Positions 43,301 through 50,642 of a stretch of DNA of 64,000 bases are shown here, in pieces. The stretch lies in the NCBI RefSeq assembly GCF_017876165.1, contig NZ_JAGINQ010000015.1, forward strand, positions 1 through 64,000, written 5' to 3'. The stretch is from Azospirillum soli. GTDB taxonomy: Bacteria; Pseudomonadota; Alphaproteobacteria; Azospirillales; Azospirillaceae. The notes under the pieces were generated by a model. That model was not told where the DNA came from. It did no database searches and was given only the letters and a program-made list of their open reading frames with translations. Each line of letters opens with the position of its first letter. Within the stretch, counting starts at the first letter, position 1. The translations under genes and the position numbers were made by a program.

Positions 43301-43647
43301 TGCCCGTTGGCATCCAGCAGCGCCAGCGCGCGCAGATGGGGGGAGCGGCGCAACCGTTCCTGCAGCAGGGCGATGATCTCCGTCCGCTCCTGCGCGCCGG
43401 AGGGCAGGCCGGTCGTTCCCAGTGGTTCGGTGATGGAGGCCAGCGTGACATCCACCGCCTGCACGGTGCGCGTGGTCGAGGCTTCCAGCGCGCTCGCCAG
43501 GTTGTCGAGGCTCTGTTCCGCCTTTTCCAGCGTCAGCGCCCGGTTGACGTGGAACTGGTAGCCGATGTCGAACAGCAGGGCCGCCACGGACAGGGCCGCG
43601 AACGCCAGCATCCCGCCTCGGTGCAGAAAGAGGCCATGCTTGAGCAT
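40309..43647 (-). CDS. Hybrid histidine kinase with two receivers and HPt domain
   Basis: 1112 residues from ATG 43647 (a TTG at 43686 is possible but lacks a ribosome site). Order: membrane helix (about 12-32), Cache-type periplasmic sensor (about 33-280), second helix (about 295-318), PAS (about 335-455), HisKA with H in ATMSHEIRTPMNG (about 478), HATPase (about 590-720; NAVKFTD, DTGIGIA, GGTGLGLAI), receiver 1 (LVDDVAVN, IIDHRMPGM, IVKPI), receiver 2 (VAEDNPVN, LMDVQMPVMDG, PKPI) and HPt (HIIKGSAGSVG). A BarA-like phosphorelay is complete in one protein. A 6-residue repeat VVSEEG-VVSEEG lies in the ATPase. The adjacent receiver-ATPase is its likely target. Confidence 0.93.
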   Translation of the reverse strand: MLKHGLFLHRGGMLAFAALSVAALLFDIGYQFHVNRALTLEKAEQSLDNLASALEASTTRTVQAVDVTLASITEPLGTTGLPSGAQERTEIIALLQERLRRSPHLRALALLDANGQLVASTEDTALSGQSLAELDLFRGHVPGRPRGLFVGLPVKGRNMVAVGPGEDRSGKWTLPMSRGVYDVDGALLGVVFASVNPEYFQSIFQTVRIGRQGMVALFRYDGVLLTGLPLPPERVGAQAAGSELFRNHLPSAEHGVFRETGPDGQALITAYRTTPVWPLVLSVSRGEDEELAGWRASLGNAGLITAGFILVILLFAVTLIRSMALVHRQGADLEESNARLNAILETAVEGILTARPDGTIESANAAAHRIFGYPPGALVGRTLRELVPPRHIDDHTRAMEEVARGTRRIGVNFTREVNAVRQNGEIFPLDLSVAEVKTRNGPLFAAIVRDLTERRRVERTLREAKDKAEAGQRSKMEFLATMSHEIRTPMNGVIGMAGLLLETRMDEEQRSYATTIRESAESLLVIINDILDFSKIDAGRLDLEVSEFELLPLVESVVELLAPRAVAKGLELISYVPPSLRGPLRGDPGRLRQILINLAGNAVKFTDRGSVTIVVSEEGVVSEEGTSGTGGRDVRFEVRDTGIGIAAPDRERLFTMFTQVDASAARRHGGTGLGLAICKRLTELMGGRIGVDSTPDVGSTFWVTLPLGRGPDAVATTLAPSDWTGRRVLLVDDVAVNRDLLVRHLKGFGIEAEAVASGAEALDRLHAAREAGRAFHAAIIDHRMPGMTGPELATRIRATRALDGLRLALATSHRTEGKEEGVAPVDARIVKPIRTNALRACLARLFDPQPSVLATGDPFADAEPPRRRCRILVAEDNPVNQQLTLALLRRAGHVAEAVSNGEEAVSAVAAIPYDLVLMDVQMPVMDGLTAARTIRRRSGPSGRVPIVAMTANAMQGDDAACLAAGMDDYLPKPINPELLLHAVDRWGTRTSPPPNAPAPVNRPKFDELRQVLGKDGFANLMDTFFRDVAVHLDRLRDAMKEGDLHAVEQEGHIIKGSAGSVGFDRVAEAADRIVTDARRLGGSGPPPEAVQELVAAVDEVTREYGLSPGTVY
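41773..41808. repeat. 18-bp in-frame duplication in the hybrid kinase
   Basis: GCCTTCCTCCGAAACGAC (41773-41790) and GCCTTCCTCCGAAACAAC (41791-41808) differ at one base and encode the doubled VVSEEG in a loop of the ATPase domain. Confidence 0.85.
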
Positions 43648-43854
43648 GTTGCGCGGTCCCAGTGTCGGAGTGGCCGCCTTCTCCAAAAAAGAGAGGGGCG
43701 GGCCAAAGGCGGTGTAAGGGCGATCTTGCCCAAGAAAATCTTAACAGCGGGTGGAAGATTGGCAAGCTTCCACTGCCGGTAACTGTCTCATGGTGTTATC
43801 GTGCCGCAGCCTTGCCGCCTGCGTGGCGGGTTGTTCGGAAGGGGGCTGCGGATC

Positions 43855-44664
43855 ATGGGACGGCGTCTTGCGGTGTTGCCAGTGCTGGCGGTTGGCATGC
43901 TGGCGTTCGCCGGAGTGGGCGCGTCCGATTCGGCGGCGGAGGGGCGGCTGGAACGGCTGGTGCGGACCGGGCTTCTTCGCGTGTGCATGTGGCCGGACTA
44001 CTACGCGATCTCCTACCGCAACCCGCGCACCGGCGAACTCCAGGGACTCGACATCGAGCTGGCGCGGGCCTTCGCGCGCGAACTCGGCGCGCGGGTCGCC
44101 TTCGTGGAGACGAGCTTCCCGCGCTTCATCGACGACCTGCGCGAGGATCGCTGCGACGTCGGCATGTTCGCCATCGGCGCCACCCCGGCCCGCGCGCGGA
44201 CGGTGGAGTTCAGCCGTCCCTACCTGCGCAGCGGCATCTACGCCGTGACTACCCAGACCCACGCGCGCATCCGGCGTTGGGAGGATCTGGACCAGGAGGG
44301 CATGGTGATCGCCGTGCAGAAGGACACCTACATGGACGACTACGCCCGCGGCACGTTCAAGCAGGCCCGTATCGTGGCCGTCACCCGTCCCCAGGAGCGG
44401 GAAGAGGAGGTGCAGTCCGGCCGCGCCGACGCCTTCCTGACCGACTATCCCTATGGGCAGCGCATGCTGGCCTTTCATCCCTGGGCCCAGTTGATCGAAC
44501 CGGCGGTTCCGGTCCAGGTGACGCCCTACGCCTACGCGGTCGCGCAGAACGATCCGGCGTGGCTGGAGCGGGTGAACCGCTTCGTCGATTCGATCAAGCG
44601 CGACGGCCGGCTGGAGACGCTGGCCGGCCGCTACAAGCTGACCCCCATCGTCGCCCGGGATTGA
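43855..44664 (+). CDS. Periplasmic amino-acid-type (ABC family 3) solute-binding protein
   Basis: 269 residues from ATG 43855 with GGAAGGGGG upstream. Signal peptide about 1-30 (MGRRLAVLPVLAVGMLAFAGVGASDSAA). The mature part starts LERLVRTGLLRVCMWPDYYAISYRNP and continues LQGLDIELARAFARELGARV and DVGMFAIGATPARARTVEFSRPYLRSGIYAVT, the standard SBP_bac_3 order. No ABC permease or ATPase is adjacent. Proteins of this type also serve as sensors for chemoreceptors or kinases, and the large hybrid kinase is divergent from it by about 200 bp. The ligand is unknown; an amino acid or dicarboxylate is typical. Confidence 0.86.
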   Translation: MGRRLAVLPVLAVGMLAFAGVGASDSAAEGRLERLVRTGLLRVCMWPDYYAISYRNPRTGELQGLDIELARAFARELGARVAFVETSFPRFIDDLREDRCDVGMFAIGATPARARTVEFSRPYLRSGIYAVTTQTHARIRRWEDLDQEGMVIAVQKDTYMDDYARGTFKQARIVAVTRPQEREEEVQSGRADAFLTDYPYGQRMLAFHPWAQLIEPAVPVQVTPYAYAVAQNDPAWLERVNRFVDSIKRDGRLETLAGRYKLTPIVARD

Positions 44665-44667
44665 GCA

Positions 44668-46599
44668 TCAGATCTCCACCTGCGTTCCCAACTCCACGAC
44701 GCGGCCCGGCGGGATGCAGAAGAACTCCGTCGCCGATAGGGCGGTCTTGGACAGCAGGATGAACATCGGTTCCCGCCATCCCGGAAGGCCCTCGGTCTTC
44801 GATTGAATCAGCGTCTCGCGGCCCAGGAAGAAGGACGTTTCCATCATGTCCAAGTGCAGGCCGTAGCGGCGGCACCGTTCCAGCGCGCGGGGGATGTGCG
44901 GCTGCTCCAGATAGCCGTAGCGCAGGACCACGCGGAAGAAGCCCTTGCCCAGCTTTTCCACATACACGGCCTTGTCCGGATTGACGCGCGGTACCTCCTC
45001 GATCTGCACGGTCAGGATGACCACGCGCTCGTGGATGACCTTGTTGTGCTTGATGTTGTGGAGCAGCGCGTGCGGCACCACGTCGGGGTTGCCGGTCATG
45101 AAGACGGCGGTGCCGGCGACGCGTTGCGGCGACTGCGGCGAGACCCGTTGCAGGAACAGGTCCATCGGCAGCGCGTCGGCGTAGAGCCGGTCGGCCAGAA
45201 TCGCCCGGCCCCGGCGCCACGTGCTCATCAGCAGATAGACCGCGGCGGCGATCAGCAGCGGGAACCAGCCGCCCTCCGGCACCTTCATCAGCGTGGCGCC
45301 GAACAGCGCCAGGTCGATGACCAGGAAGAAGGCGAAGGCCGCGATGACGAAGACCGGGTTCCAGCCCCACAGCCGCCACGCCACCACGGCGGCGAGGATC
45401 GTGTCGATGGCCATGGCGCCGGTCACCGACACGCCGTAGGCGGCGGCGAGGTTGCTGCTCGACCCGAAGCCGATCACCAGGATCACCACACCGGCCAGCA
45501 GCAGCCAGTTGTTGCGTGGGATGTAGACCTGCCCGACCTCGTGCTCCGAGGTGTGGCGGATCTCGCGCCGGGGCAGGTAGCCGAGCTGCACCGCCTGCCG
45601 GGTCAGCGAGAAGGCGCCGGAGATCACCGCCTGGCTGGCGATGACCGTGGCCGCCGTGGACAGCACCACCAGCGGCAGCTGCGCCCAATCGGGGGCCAGA
45701 TGGAAGAAGGGGTTTTCCAGCGTCTCCGGCTCGTGGAGCAGCATCGCCCCCTGCCCGAAGTAATTGAGCACGAGCGCCGGCAGCACGAGGTACAGCCACG
45801 CGAAGCGGATCGGCGCGCGGCCGAAATGGCCCATGTCGGCGTACAGAGCCTCCGCGCCCGTGACCGCCAGAACCACGGCGCCCAACGTAATGAAGCCCAG
45901 CCAGCCGTGCACGGCGAACAGCCCGATCCCGTAGAGCGGGTTCAGCGCGCGCAGCACGTCCGGCCACTGAACCACCTGCACGAGGCCCAGAATCGCGAGC
46001 GTCGCGAACCACAGGGCCATGATCGGACCGAAGAAAATGCCGACGCGTCCGGTGCCCTGCCGCTGGAAAAGGAACAGAAAGGTGATCACCAGCACGGTGA
46101 TCGGAAGGACGAAGGGCTCCAGCGCCGGGGTGACGACCTTCAGCCCCTCCACCGCGCTCAGCACCGAGATCGCCGGGGTGATGAGGCTGTCGCCGTAGAA
46201 CAGCGCCATGCCGAGGATCGACAGCGCGATGATTGCCCGGCCGCCGGCCACCGACCCCAAGCCCCGGTGGGCCAGTGTGCCCAACGCCATCACGCCGCCT
46301 TCGCCCCGGTTGTCGGCGCGCATGATGACCATCACGTACTTCACCGTGACGACGATGATCAGCGCCCAGAAGGCCAGCGACAGCACACCGAGGATCGTGG
46401 GCTCGTCCAGTGGAAGCCCGGTGTGGGTGAAGGCCTCCCGCAGCGTGTAGAGCGGGCTGGTCCCGATGTCGCCATAGACGACGCCCAGCGCGCCCAGCAC
46501 GAGCGCCGGCATGCGGTTGGAATGCGTGGCGCCGGCATCACCGCCGCTCGCGCCCGAGCCGCCCGTCCCCGCGTCGTTGGTGTGGTTGGCGGTGTCCAT
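44668..46599 (-). CDS. kup: Kup-family low-affinity potassium uptake protein
   Basis: 643 residues with about 12 membrane helices in the first 440 and a cytoplasmic tail of about 190. Signature LGALGVVYGDIGTSPLYTLREAF lies in the first helix region. IIVVTVKYVMVIMRADNRGEGG, LFYGDSLITPAISVLSAVEG and VPHALLHNIKHNKVIHERVV are family hallmarks. It imports K+ with protons. The first 30 residues are a polar Gly/Asn/Thr-rich tail (GGSGASGGDAG) before the membrane domain. It converges with the binding protein gene (3 bp between stops) and diverges from a small ORF at 46898; 46600-46897 holds both promoters but no clear element beyond a short palindrome near 46787-46802. Confidence 0.96.
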   Translation of the reverse strand: MDTANHTNDAGTGGSGASGGDAGATHSNRMPALVLGALGVVYGDIGTSPLYTLREAFTHTGLPLDEPTILGVLSLAFWALIIVVTVKYVMVIMRADNRGEGGVMALGTLAHRGLGSVAGGRAIIALSILGMALFYGDSLITPAISVLSAVEGLKVVTPALEPFVLPITVLVITFLFLFQRQGTGRVGIFFGPIMALWFATLAILGLVQVVQWPDVLRALNPLYGIGLFAVHGWLGFITLGAVVLAVTGAEALYADMGHFGRAPIRFAWLYLVLPALVLNYFGQGAMLLHEPETLENPFFHLAPDWAQLPLVVLSTAATVIASQAVISGAFSLTRQAVQLGYLPRREIRHTSEHEVGQVYIPRNNWLLLAGVVILVIGFGSSSNLAAAYGVSVTGAMAIDTILAAVVAWRLWGWNPVFVIAAFAFFLVIDLALFGATLMKVPEGGWFPLLIAAAVYLLMSTWRRGRAILADRLYADALPMDLFLQRVSPQSPQRVAGTAVFMTGNPDVVPHALLHNIKHNKVIHERVVILTVQIEEVPRVNPDKAVYVEKLGKGFFRVVLRYGYLEQPHIPRALERCRRYGLHLDMMETSFFLGRETLIQSKTEGLPGWREPMFILLSKTALSATEFFCIPPGRVVELGTQVEI

Positions 46600-46897
46600 G
46601 AGCGATTCTTTCGTGCCCTTGCGCGTTCCGCCGTTCCACTATGGTGGCGCGCAATTGCTTTGGAAAGCGCTGTTCATCCCGCGAACGCTTTCCATACGTC
46701 ATCGTTCCCATTTGCACCCTCGCCACCACCTTCGCCTCAATCAACCCCGGCGGCAACCCCGGCGGGTTTCGCCGTGGCCGAAACGCCACGCCCGTGCGGG
46801 CGTGCGCGGAGGTGGAACGAAATGAGAACTTTCCGCTTGTCGTTCATTCTTTGTTCTGTTACCTCTCGTGACACCACACGATGTGATGGAGGTCACC

Positions 46898-46996
46898 ATG
46901 TCGGTCCTGGCTTTTCTGCGTGAGTTCGCGACTCTGACGGCCCTATTCGGCACGCTGTTCGTTTGGACTTTGGTCGGTCGCGCCTTCGGCTTCTGA
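46898..46996 (+). CDS. Small single-helix membrane protein, 32 residues
   Basis: ATG 46898 is preceded by GATGGAGG with a 7-bp gap, a very good ribosome site. The product MSVLAFLREFATLTALFGTL... ends RAFGF at 46996 and is nearly all hydrophobic, with one likely membrane helix (about 12-28). Size and composition recall KdpF-like or transporter-associated small proteins, but I do not recognise it. It is divergent from kup by about 300 bp and is followed by 286 bp without a gene. Too short for codon statistics; supported mainly by the ribosome site and the hydrophobic pattern. Confidence 0.55.
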   Translation: MSVLAFLREFATLTALFGTLFVWTLVGRAFGF

Positions 46997-47282
46997 ACAC
47001 CGCTCCGGTTCCGGCGTTTACTTCGCCAAGGCGCCGATCTGCTATATTGATTGGTCGCTTTCGCCGGTAGCTCCCCCGAATGGAGTCGCCTTTAGGGCTG
47101 ATCTTCGTCGGTATAATCATCCGAAATCCCAAGCCGCATCGCGCGCCGCACCGCCTACATCCGGAAAGCGCGTCATCGAACCCGCCGCCTGCCGTGGTGG
47201 GAGAGGGGGCGCGTCATAATGAGTCGTCATCGGCCGGTTCCGGTCGATACGGGCAACGCGGACTGTTCGGGGTACGGGACGG

Positions 47283-48824
47283 ATGCGGAACTTCTTTCGG
47301 AAGCGGCGGTCAGCCGCCGTTGCGGACGACCGGATGTCCAACACGGCCGGTGTTGGGGGCGCTGGAATCACGGGTGGCGGGATCACCGGGCCGGGCGCCG
47401 GGGGAGGCAATCCAGCCTTCGGGGCGCCGCCATCCGGACCGCAGATGGCTCGCCCGGCCCAAGGCCAGCACCTGCGGCCGGTCGGCGGGTCGGGGGGCGG
47501 TCCCGGCATGGGCTTCACCAACGGTCCGCGAGGGGCCGGCCTCGCGCGGGCTGATGCGATGCCGTCCGACGTGGATCTGCCGCGCTTCACCATGACCGTG
47601 AACGGCGGCCTGCGCTCGCCCGGCGCGGTCGGCGCGCCGGCCATGCTGAAGGGGCTGACGCCGGAGCTGAACGGCCTTCTGCGCGAGGCCTTCACGCCGA
47701 CGCGGCCGAAGCAGCAGCTGAACTCCCTGTTCATCGGGCGCACCGACACGATGAAGCGGATCATCTCCGCCATCGAGGAGGAGCGGGCGCACGTGATCCT
47801 GTTCGGCGATCGCGGGCGCGGCAAGACCTCGGTCGCCAACGCCATCGAGAAGATCGCCGGTCAGGCCGGTTACCTGTCGCTGAAGCTGACCTGCAGCGCG
47901 GAGCTGAGCTTTGAGGACATCTTCCGGCATTTCCTGAAGAAGATTCCCTCGACCTATTACCGCTCCGGCGTGGACAACCCCTTCGCCGCGCGCCGCAGTT
48001 TCAGCAGTTTCAACGAGCTTCTGCCGGAAGGCACGTTCAGCGTGACGGAACTGAACGAGGTTCTGTCCGGCATTCACGCCACGCACGTCCTGCTAATTCT
48101 CGACGAGTACGACCGCGTCACCGACGAGGATTTCCGGAACAAGCTGGCGGAGCTGTTCAAGAACCTGACCGACAGCTCGATCCCCGTGACACTTCTGGTC
48201 GTCGGCGTGGCGGAAAATCTGGACCAGCTGCTCGGCAAACATCCGTCGATCCAGCGGTCGCTGGTGCCGGTCCATCTGCCGCTGATGAGCGAACAGGAGA
48301 TCAACCGCCTGATCCAGGCTGGCGCCGAGAACGCCGGCATCACCTTCGCGCCGGATGTGGTCGAACGTATCGGTTCCTTCGTACGGGGCTTGCCCTATTA
48401 CGCCCAGCTTCTCGGCCTGCATGCGGCGCGCAGCGCAGTCAGCCGTGGATCGACGACGGTGGAACGCGAGGATCTCGCCTACGCGGTCGCCCGCTGCCTG
48501 CAGGAAGCGGAACGCGGCATCGTCGACTCCTACGCTCGTGCGCTGGCCGCCGAGCGGCGGGCGGAGCTGGAAGACGTTCTGCTTGCCAGTGCCCTGTGCC
48601 CGGCCGACCCCTACGGAACCTTCGATCCCAGGGAATTGGCCGGCCCCGGCGGCACCGAGCCCTCCGGCGATGCCCTGGACTTGCTGGAGCGCCTGACCCG
48701 CGAGGACCACGGCGGGGTGCTGACCCAGGTCGTGGAGCCTGGTCTGACCCGCTACCGCTTCCGCAATCAGATGATGCGCCAGTACGTGCTGATGCGTCAG
48801 GCCCACGAGCGCGGCCAGATCTAG
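47283..48824 (+). CDS. AAA-type ATPase with Gly/Pro-rich N-terminus (Orc1/Cdc6-like fold)
   Basis: 513 residues. The first 115 residues are a low-complexity Gly/Pro/Ala segment (GGAGITGGGITGPGAGGG). The ATPase follows: SLFIGRTDTMKRIISAIEEER, Walker A in HVILFGDRGRGKTSVAN (about 180), Walker B in HVLLILDEYDRVTDEDF (about 270) and LLVVGVAENLDQLL as sensor 1. A C-terminal winged-helix region is likely (ALDLLERLTREDHGGVLTQV...YRFRNQMMRQYVLMR). The order resembles Orc1/Cdc6 and STAND-type proteins. I do not know its role; no partner gene adjoins it. GGGACGG precedes the ATG. A strong terminator follows. Confidence 0.78.
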   Translation: MRNFFRKRRSAAVADDRMSNTAGVGGAGITGGGITGPGAGGGNPAFGAPPSGPQMARPAQGQHLRPVGGSGGGPGMGFTNGPRGAGLARADAMPSDVDLPRFTMTVNGGLRSPGAVGAPAMLKGLTPELNGLLREAFTPTRPKQQLNSLFIGRTDTMKRIISAIEEERAHVILFGDRGRGKTSVANAIEKIAGQAGYLSLKLTCSAELSFEDIFRHFLKKIPSTYYRSGVDNPFAARRSFSSFNELLPEGTFSVTELNEVLSGIHATHVLLILDEYDRVTDEDFRNKLAELFKNLTDSSIPVTLLVVGVAENLDQLLGKHPSIQRSLVPVHLPLMSEQEINRLIQAGAENAGITFAPDVVERIGSFVRGLPYYAQLLGLHAARSAVSRGSTTVEREDLAYAVARCLQEAERGIVDSYARALAAERRAELEDVLLASALCPADPYGTFDPRELAGPGGTEPSGDALDLLERLTREDHGGVLTQVVEPGLTRYRFRNQMMRQYVLMRQAHERGQI

Positions 48825-48842
48825 CGGCCCAGATCTAGCGGC
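48815..48842. repeat. Perfect 14-bp tandem duplication across the ATPase stop codon
   Basis: CCAGATCTAGCGGC occurs at 48815-48828 and again at 48829-48842. The first copy contains the TAG stop. Confidence 0.9.
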
Positions 48843-48866
48843 CACGTCCAGCAAGTCACCGACAAG

Positions 48867-48900
48867 GCCCTCCCTCGCCGCGCGCGAGGGAGGGCTTTTT
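48867..48900 (+). terminator. Rho-independent terminator of the ATPase gene
   Basis: GCCCTCCCTCG (48867-48877) pairs with CGAGGGAGGGC (48885-48895) around a 7-nt loop, followed by TTTTT. Confidence 0.9.
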
Positions 48901-48928
48901 CATGTTCGGCCGGTTCATGTTCGGCCCG
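48899..48928. repeat. 15-bp tandem duplication downstream of a minus-strand gene
   Basis: TTCATGTTCGGCCGG (48899-48913) and TTCATGTTCGGCCCG (48914-48928) differ at two positions. The second copy abuts the stop codon of the small minus-strand membrane gene. Confidence 0.8.
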
Positions 48929-49102
48929 TCACGAATCGAGTGTCATGGCCACCAGCACCGCACCGGCGATGATCGCGCACAGGGTGGCGACGATCAGAAG
49001 GCTGCGCAGGAACTGCTTGAACTCCCCCTGCTTCCAAGCGCTGCGCGCGAGCAGCAGCAGGTAGCCGGCCATCATCAACCCAATCAACTGCCAAAGCGTC
49101 AT
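48929..49102 (-). CDS. Small membrane protein, 57 residues
   Basis: From ATG 49102 (49123 is an in-frame alternative). Two hydrophobic segments, MTLWQLIGLMMAGYLLLLA and LLIVATLCAIIAGAVLVAM, flank a basic loop (RSAWKQGEFKQFLRSL), so a two-helix inner-membrane hairpin is likely. I do not recognise the family. Third positions are GC-rich as in real genes. It converges with the AAA-type ATPase gene across a terminator. Function unknown. Confidence 0.65.
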   Translation of the reverse strand: MTLWQLIGLMMAGYLLLLARSAWKQGEFKQFLRSLLIVATLCAIIAGAVLVAMTLDS

Positions 49103-49120
49103 GGAGCGGTCCCGAAAACT

Positions 49121-49175
49121 CATCCGGAGTGAGCGGACACCGTCCGGATGGAGGCGTCAAGCCGCAGTCCGGACG
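49121..49175. other. Two mutually exclusive hairpins upstream of the small membrane gene
   Basis: CATCCGGA (49121-49128) can pair with TCCGGATG (49143-49150), or CGTCCGGA (49141-49148) can pair with TCCGGACG (49168-49175). The shared TCCGGA means only one can form. Both lie in the leader of the minus-strand gene. A regulatory switch is possible but unproven. Confidence 0.35.
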
Positions 49176-49663
49176 GGTGGGTCTTACTCTTTGAGGATGA
49201 AGCCTATGACCTTTGGTTAGCTACCAACTAAGCTATGACTCTGGGCGGAGGGGTTCTCCAGGCGAAGACAACGCCCCTCCATCTTACCCCTTTGCCGAAG
49301 GCGTCCCGGGCGATGCAACTCCGATGTGTGCAAACTCGCCTAGATTCGTCCGAAAAGGGCCCTTCTTCGCAAATTGGTGTTAGTTAAAACAAAAATTACT
49401 CTTTCGATTGGGTAAGACGAGTACTTTAAAAGTGAGCCCATCACCCCTGATTCGAAAATAGCTTTGCGCATATGCCTAATGCGTTCTTCTTTTAACACCA
49501 CAGAGTGGTACCGTTCTGAACGACACAGGGGTATGGTCATCCAAAATATCGGCGCGTCCACGCCGTCAAGGGGCACAGGTTGGGCAACCTAGGGTGACTC
49601 GTAGCCAACAAGATCGCCCAAGGAAGTCTTGGCAACTTATCCGAAAATCGCGGGAGCTGACCT
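49176..49663. other. AT-rich intergenic region with a tRNA-like remnant
   Basis: About 490 bp of much lower GC than the rest of the window. On the minus strand near 49245-49180 the sequence TAGCTTAGTTGGTAGC looks like a tRNA D-arm, and AAGGTCATAGGCTTCATCC looks like a variable loop and T-arm. The anticodon arm is missing and the acceptor ends do not pair. A 78-codon minus frame at 49340-49576 has neither ribosome site nor family resemblance. The promoter of the next regulator must lie near the right end. Confidence 0.35.
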
Positions 49664-50356
49664 ATGGAACCAGTGCGTGCTTTTCTGATCGACTCCAACA
49701 AGCTGTTCCGCGAGGGACTAAAGCGTTTGTTGGACGACTCACCGTTCCAGATCGTCGCCGAGGCCGGCAACCTGCGGGAGGCTCTGAACGCGGTTGAAAA
49801 TGGTCTTCGTCCCCAACTGATCCTCCTTGACCTCGTGAACGGCGGGGATGAGGAAGCGGAAGGCATGCGTCGCTTGCGCGCCCAGCTTCCCGATGCCCGC
49901 ATGGTGATCCTGACCAGCGACCTGTGCACCCGCCGCCTCGCCAACGCGCTGGAAGCCGGGGCTGACGGCTACCTGATGAAGGATCTCTCGTCCGACGCGC
50001 TGGCCCAGTCGCTGCGGCTGGTGATGATGGGCGAGAAGGTGTTCCCGACCCATCTGGCCGCCCTGCTGATCTCCGGCCGGGTGAACGGCAACGGCACCGA
50101 CATGCCCGTGTCCCGCAAGGGCCTGTCGCAGCGTGAGGTTCAGATCCTGCGCTGCCTGCTGAACGGCGACAGCAACAAGATGATCGCCAACCACCTGAAC
50201 ATCACCGAGGCGACGGTGAAGGTTCACCTGAAGAGCCTTCTGCGCAAGATCAACGCCTCCAACCGCACCCAGGCGGCCATCTGGGCGCTGAACAACGGCA
50301 TCGGCGGCGAGTTGGCCGGCGCCGGTGTGGTCGCGGCCGCCGCCGCGCACCAGTAG
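49664..50356 (+). CDS. NarL/LuxR-type response regulator
   Basis: 230 residues. The receiver (1-125) keeps the phospho-acceptor in PQLILLDLVNG, the Thr in VILTSD and the Lys in GYLMKDL, but the acidic pair is reduced to Asp-Ser (LIDSNKLFREGL). The LuxR helix-turn-helix lies at about 150-212 (LSQREVQILRCLLNGDSNKMIANHLNITEATVKVHLKSLLRKI). The tail is Ala/Gly-rich. No kinase gene is adjacent. It resembles FixJ/NarL-type regulators of exopolysaccharide or virulence genes in rhizobia, but targets are unknown. It converges with another LuxR-type gene with opposed terminators between. Confidence 0.9.
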   Translation: MEPVRAFLIDSNKLFREGLKRLLDDSPFQIVAEAGNLREALNAVENGLRPQLILLDLVNGGDEEAEGMRRLRAQLPDARMVILTSDLCTRRLANALEAGADGYLMKDLSSDALAQSLRLVMMGEKVFPTHLAALLISGRVNGNGTDMPVSRKGLSQREVQILRCLLNGDSNKMIANHLNITEATVKVHLKSLLRKINASNRTQAAIWALNNGIGGELAGAGVVAAAAAHQ

Positions 50357-50440
50357 CGAACACGTCGAGCCGAACCGGGTCGGCCGTCACCGTGGCGGCC
50401 GGCCGGCGGCATTCCTGAAAAGCGCCGCACGCAAGATCCG

Positions 50441-50481
50441 CAACGGGCGGGACCTCGCAAGGTCTCGCCCGTTGCCGTTTT
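50441..50481 (+). terminator. Terminator after the first NarL-type gene
   Basis: CAACGGGCGGGACCT (50441-50455) pairs with AGGTCTCGCCCGTTG (50460-50474), with one G-U pair, followed by GCCGTTTT. Confidence 0.75.
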
Positions 50482-50514
50482 GCATGTTGGAGCCTCTTCA
50501 CGCCATCGGACACG

Positions 50515-50535
50515 AAAAAGCCCGCCGAAGCGGGC
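50515..50535 (-). terminator. Terminator of the minus-strand LuxR-type gene
   Basis: GCCCGC (50520-50525) and GCGGGC (50530-50535) form a short stem, with A-run 50515-50519 giving TTTTT on the minus strand. It is 107 bp past the stop. Confidence 0.65.
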
Positions 50536-50642
50536 CTTGCGCCAGTGATGCCCCAGCGGTGCCGAGGTGAGAAGCATTTCGGCACAAAAGCATCCCGGCA
50601 CGGGGCCGGGATTACGACAGGGACGGGCAGGGAGGTGGACGA

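Noticed and set aside
40276..43782. A 1168-codon plus-strand open frame opposite the hybrid kinase
   Set aside because: The minus strand encodes kinase, receiver and HPt motifs in order. The plus product is antisense-like.
44803..46923. A 706-codon plus-strand open frame opposite kup
   Set aside because: Kup is unmistakable on the minus strand; the plus frame is a Gln/Arg/His-rich shadow.
49340..49576. A possible 78-residue minus-strand protein
   Set aside because: Lies in AT-rich DNA without ribosome site or motif; open by chance.
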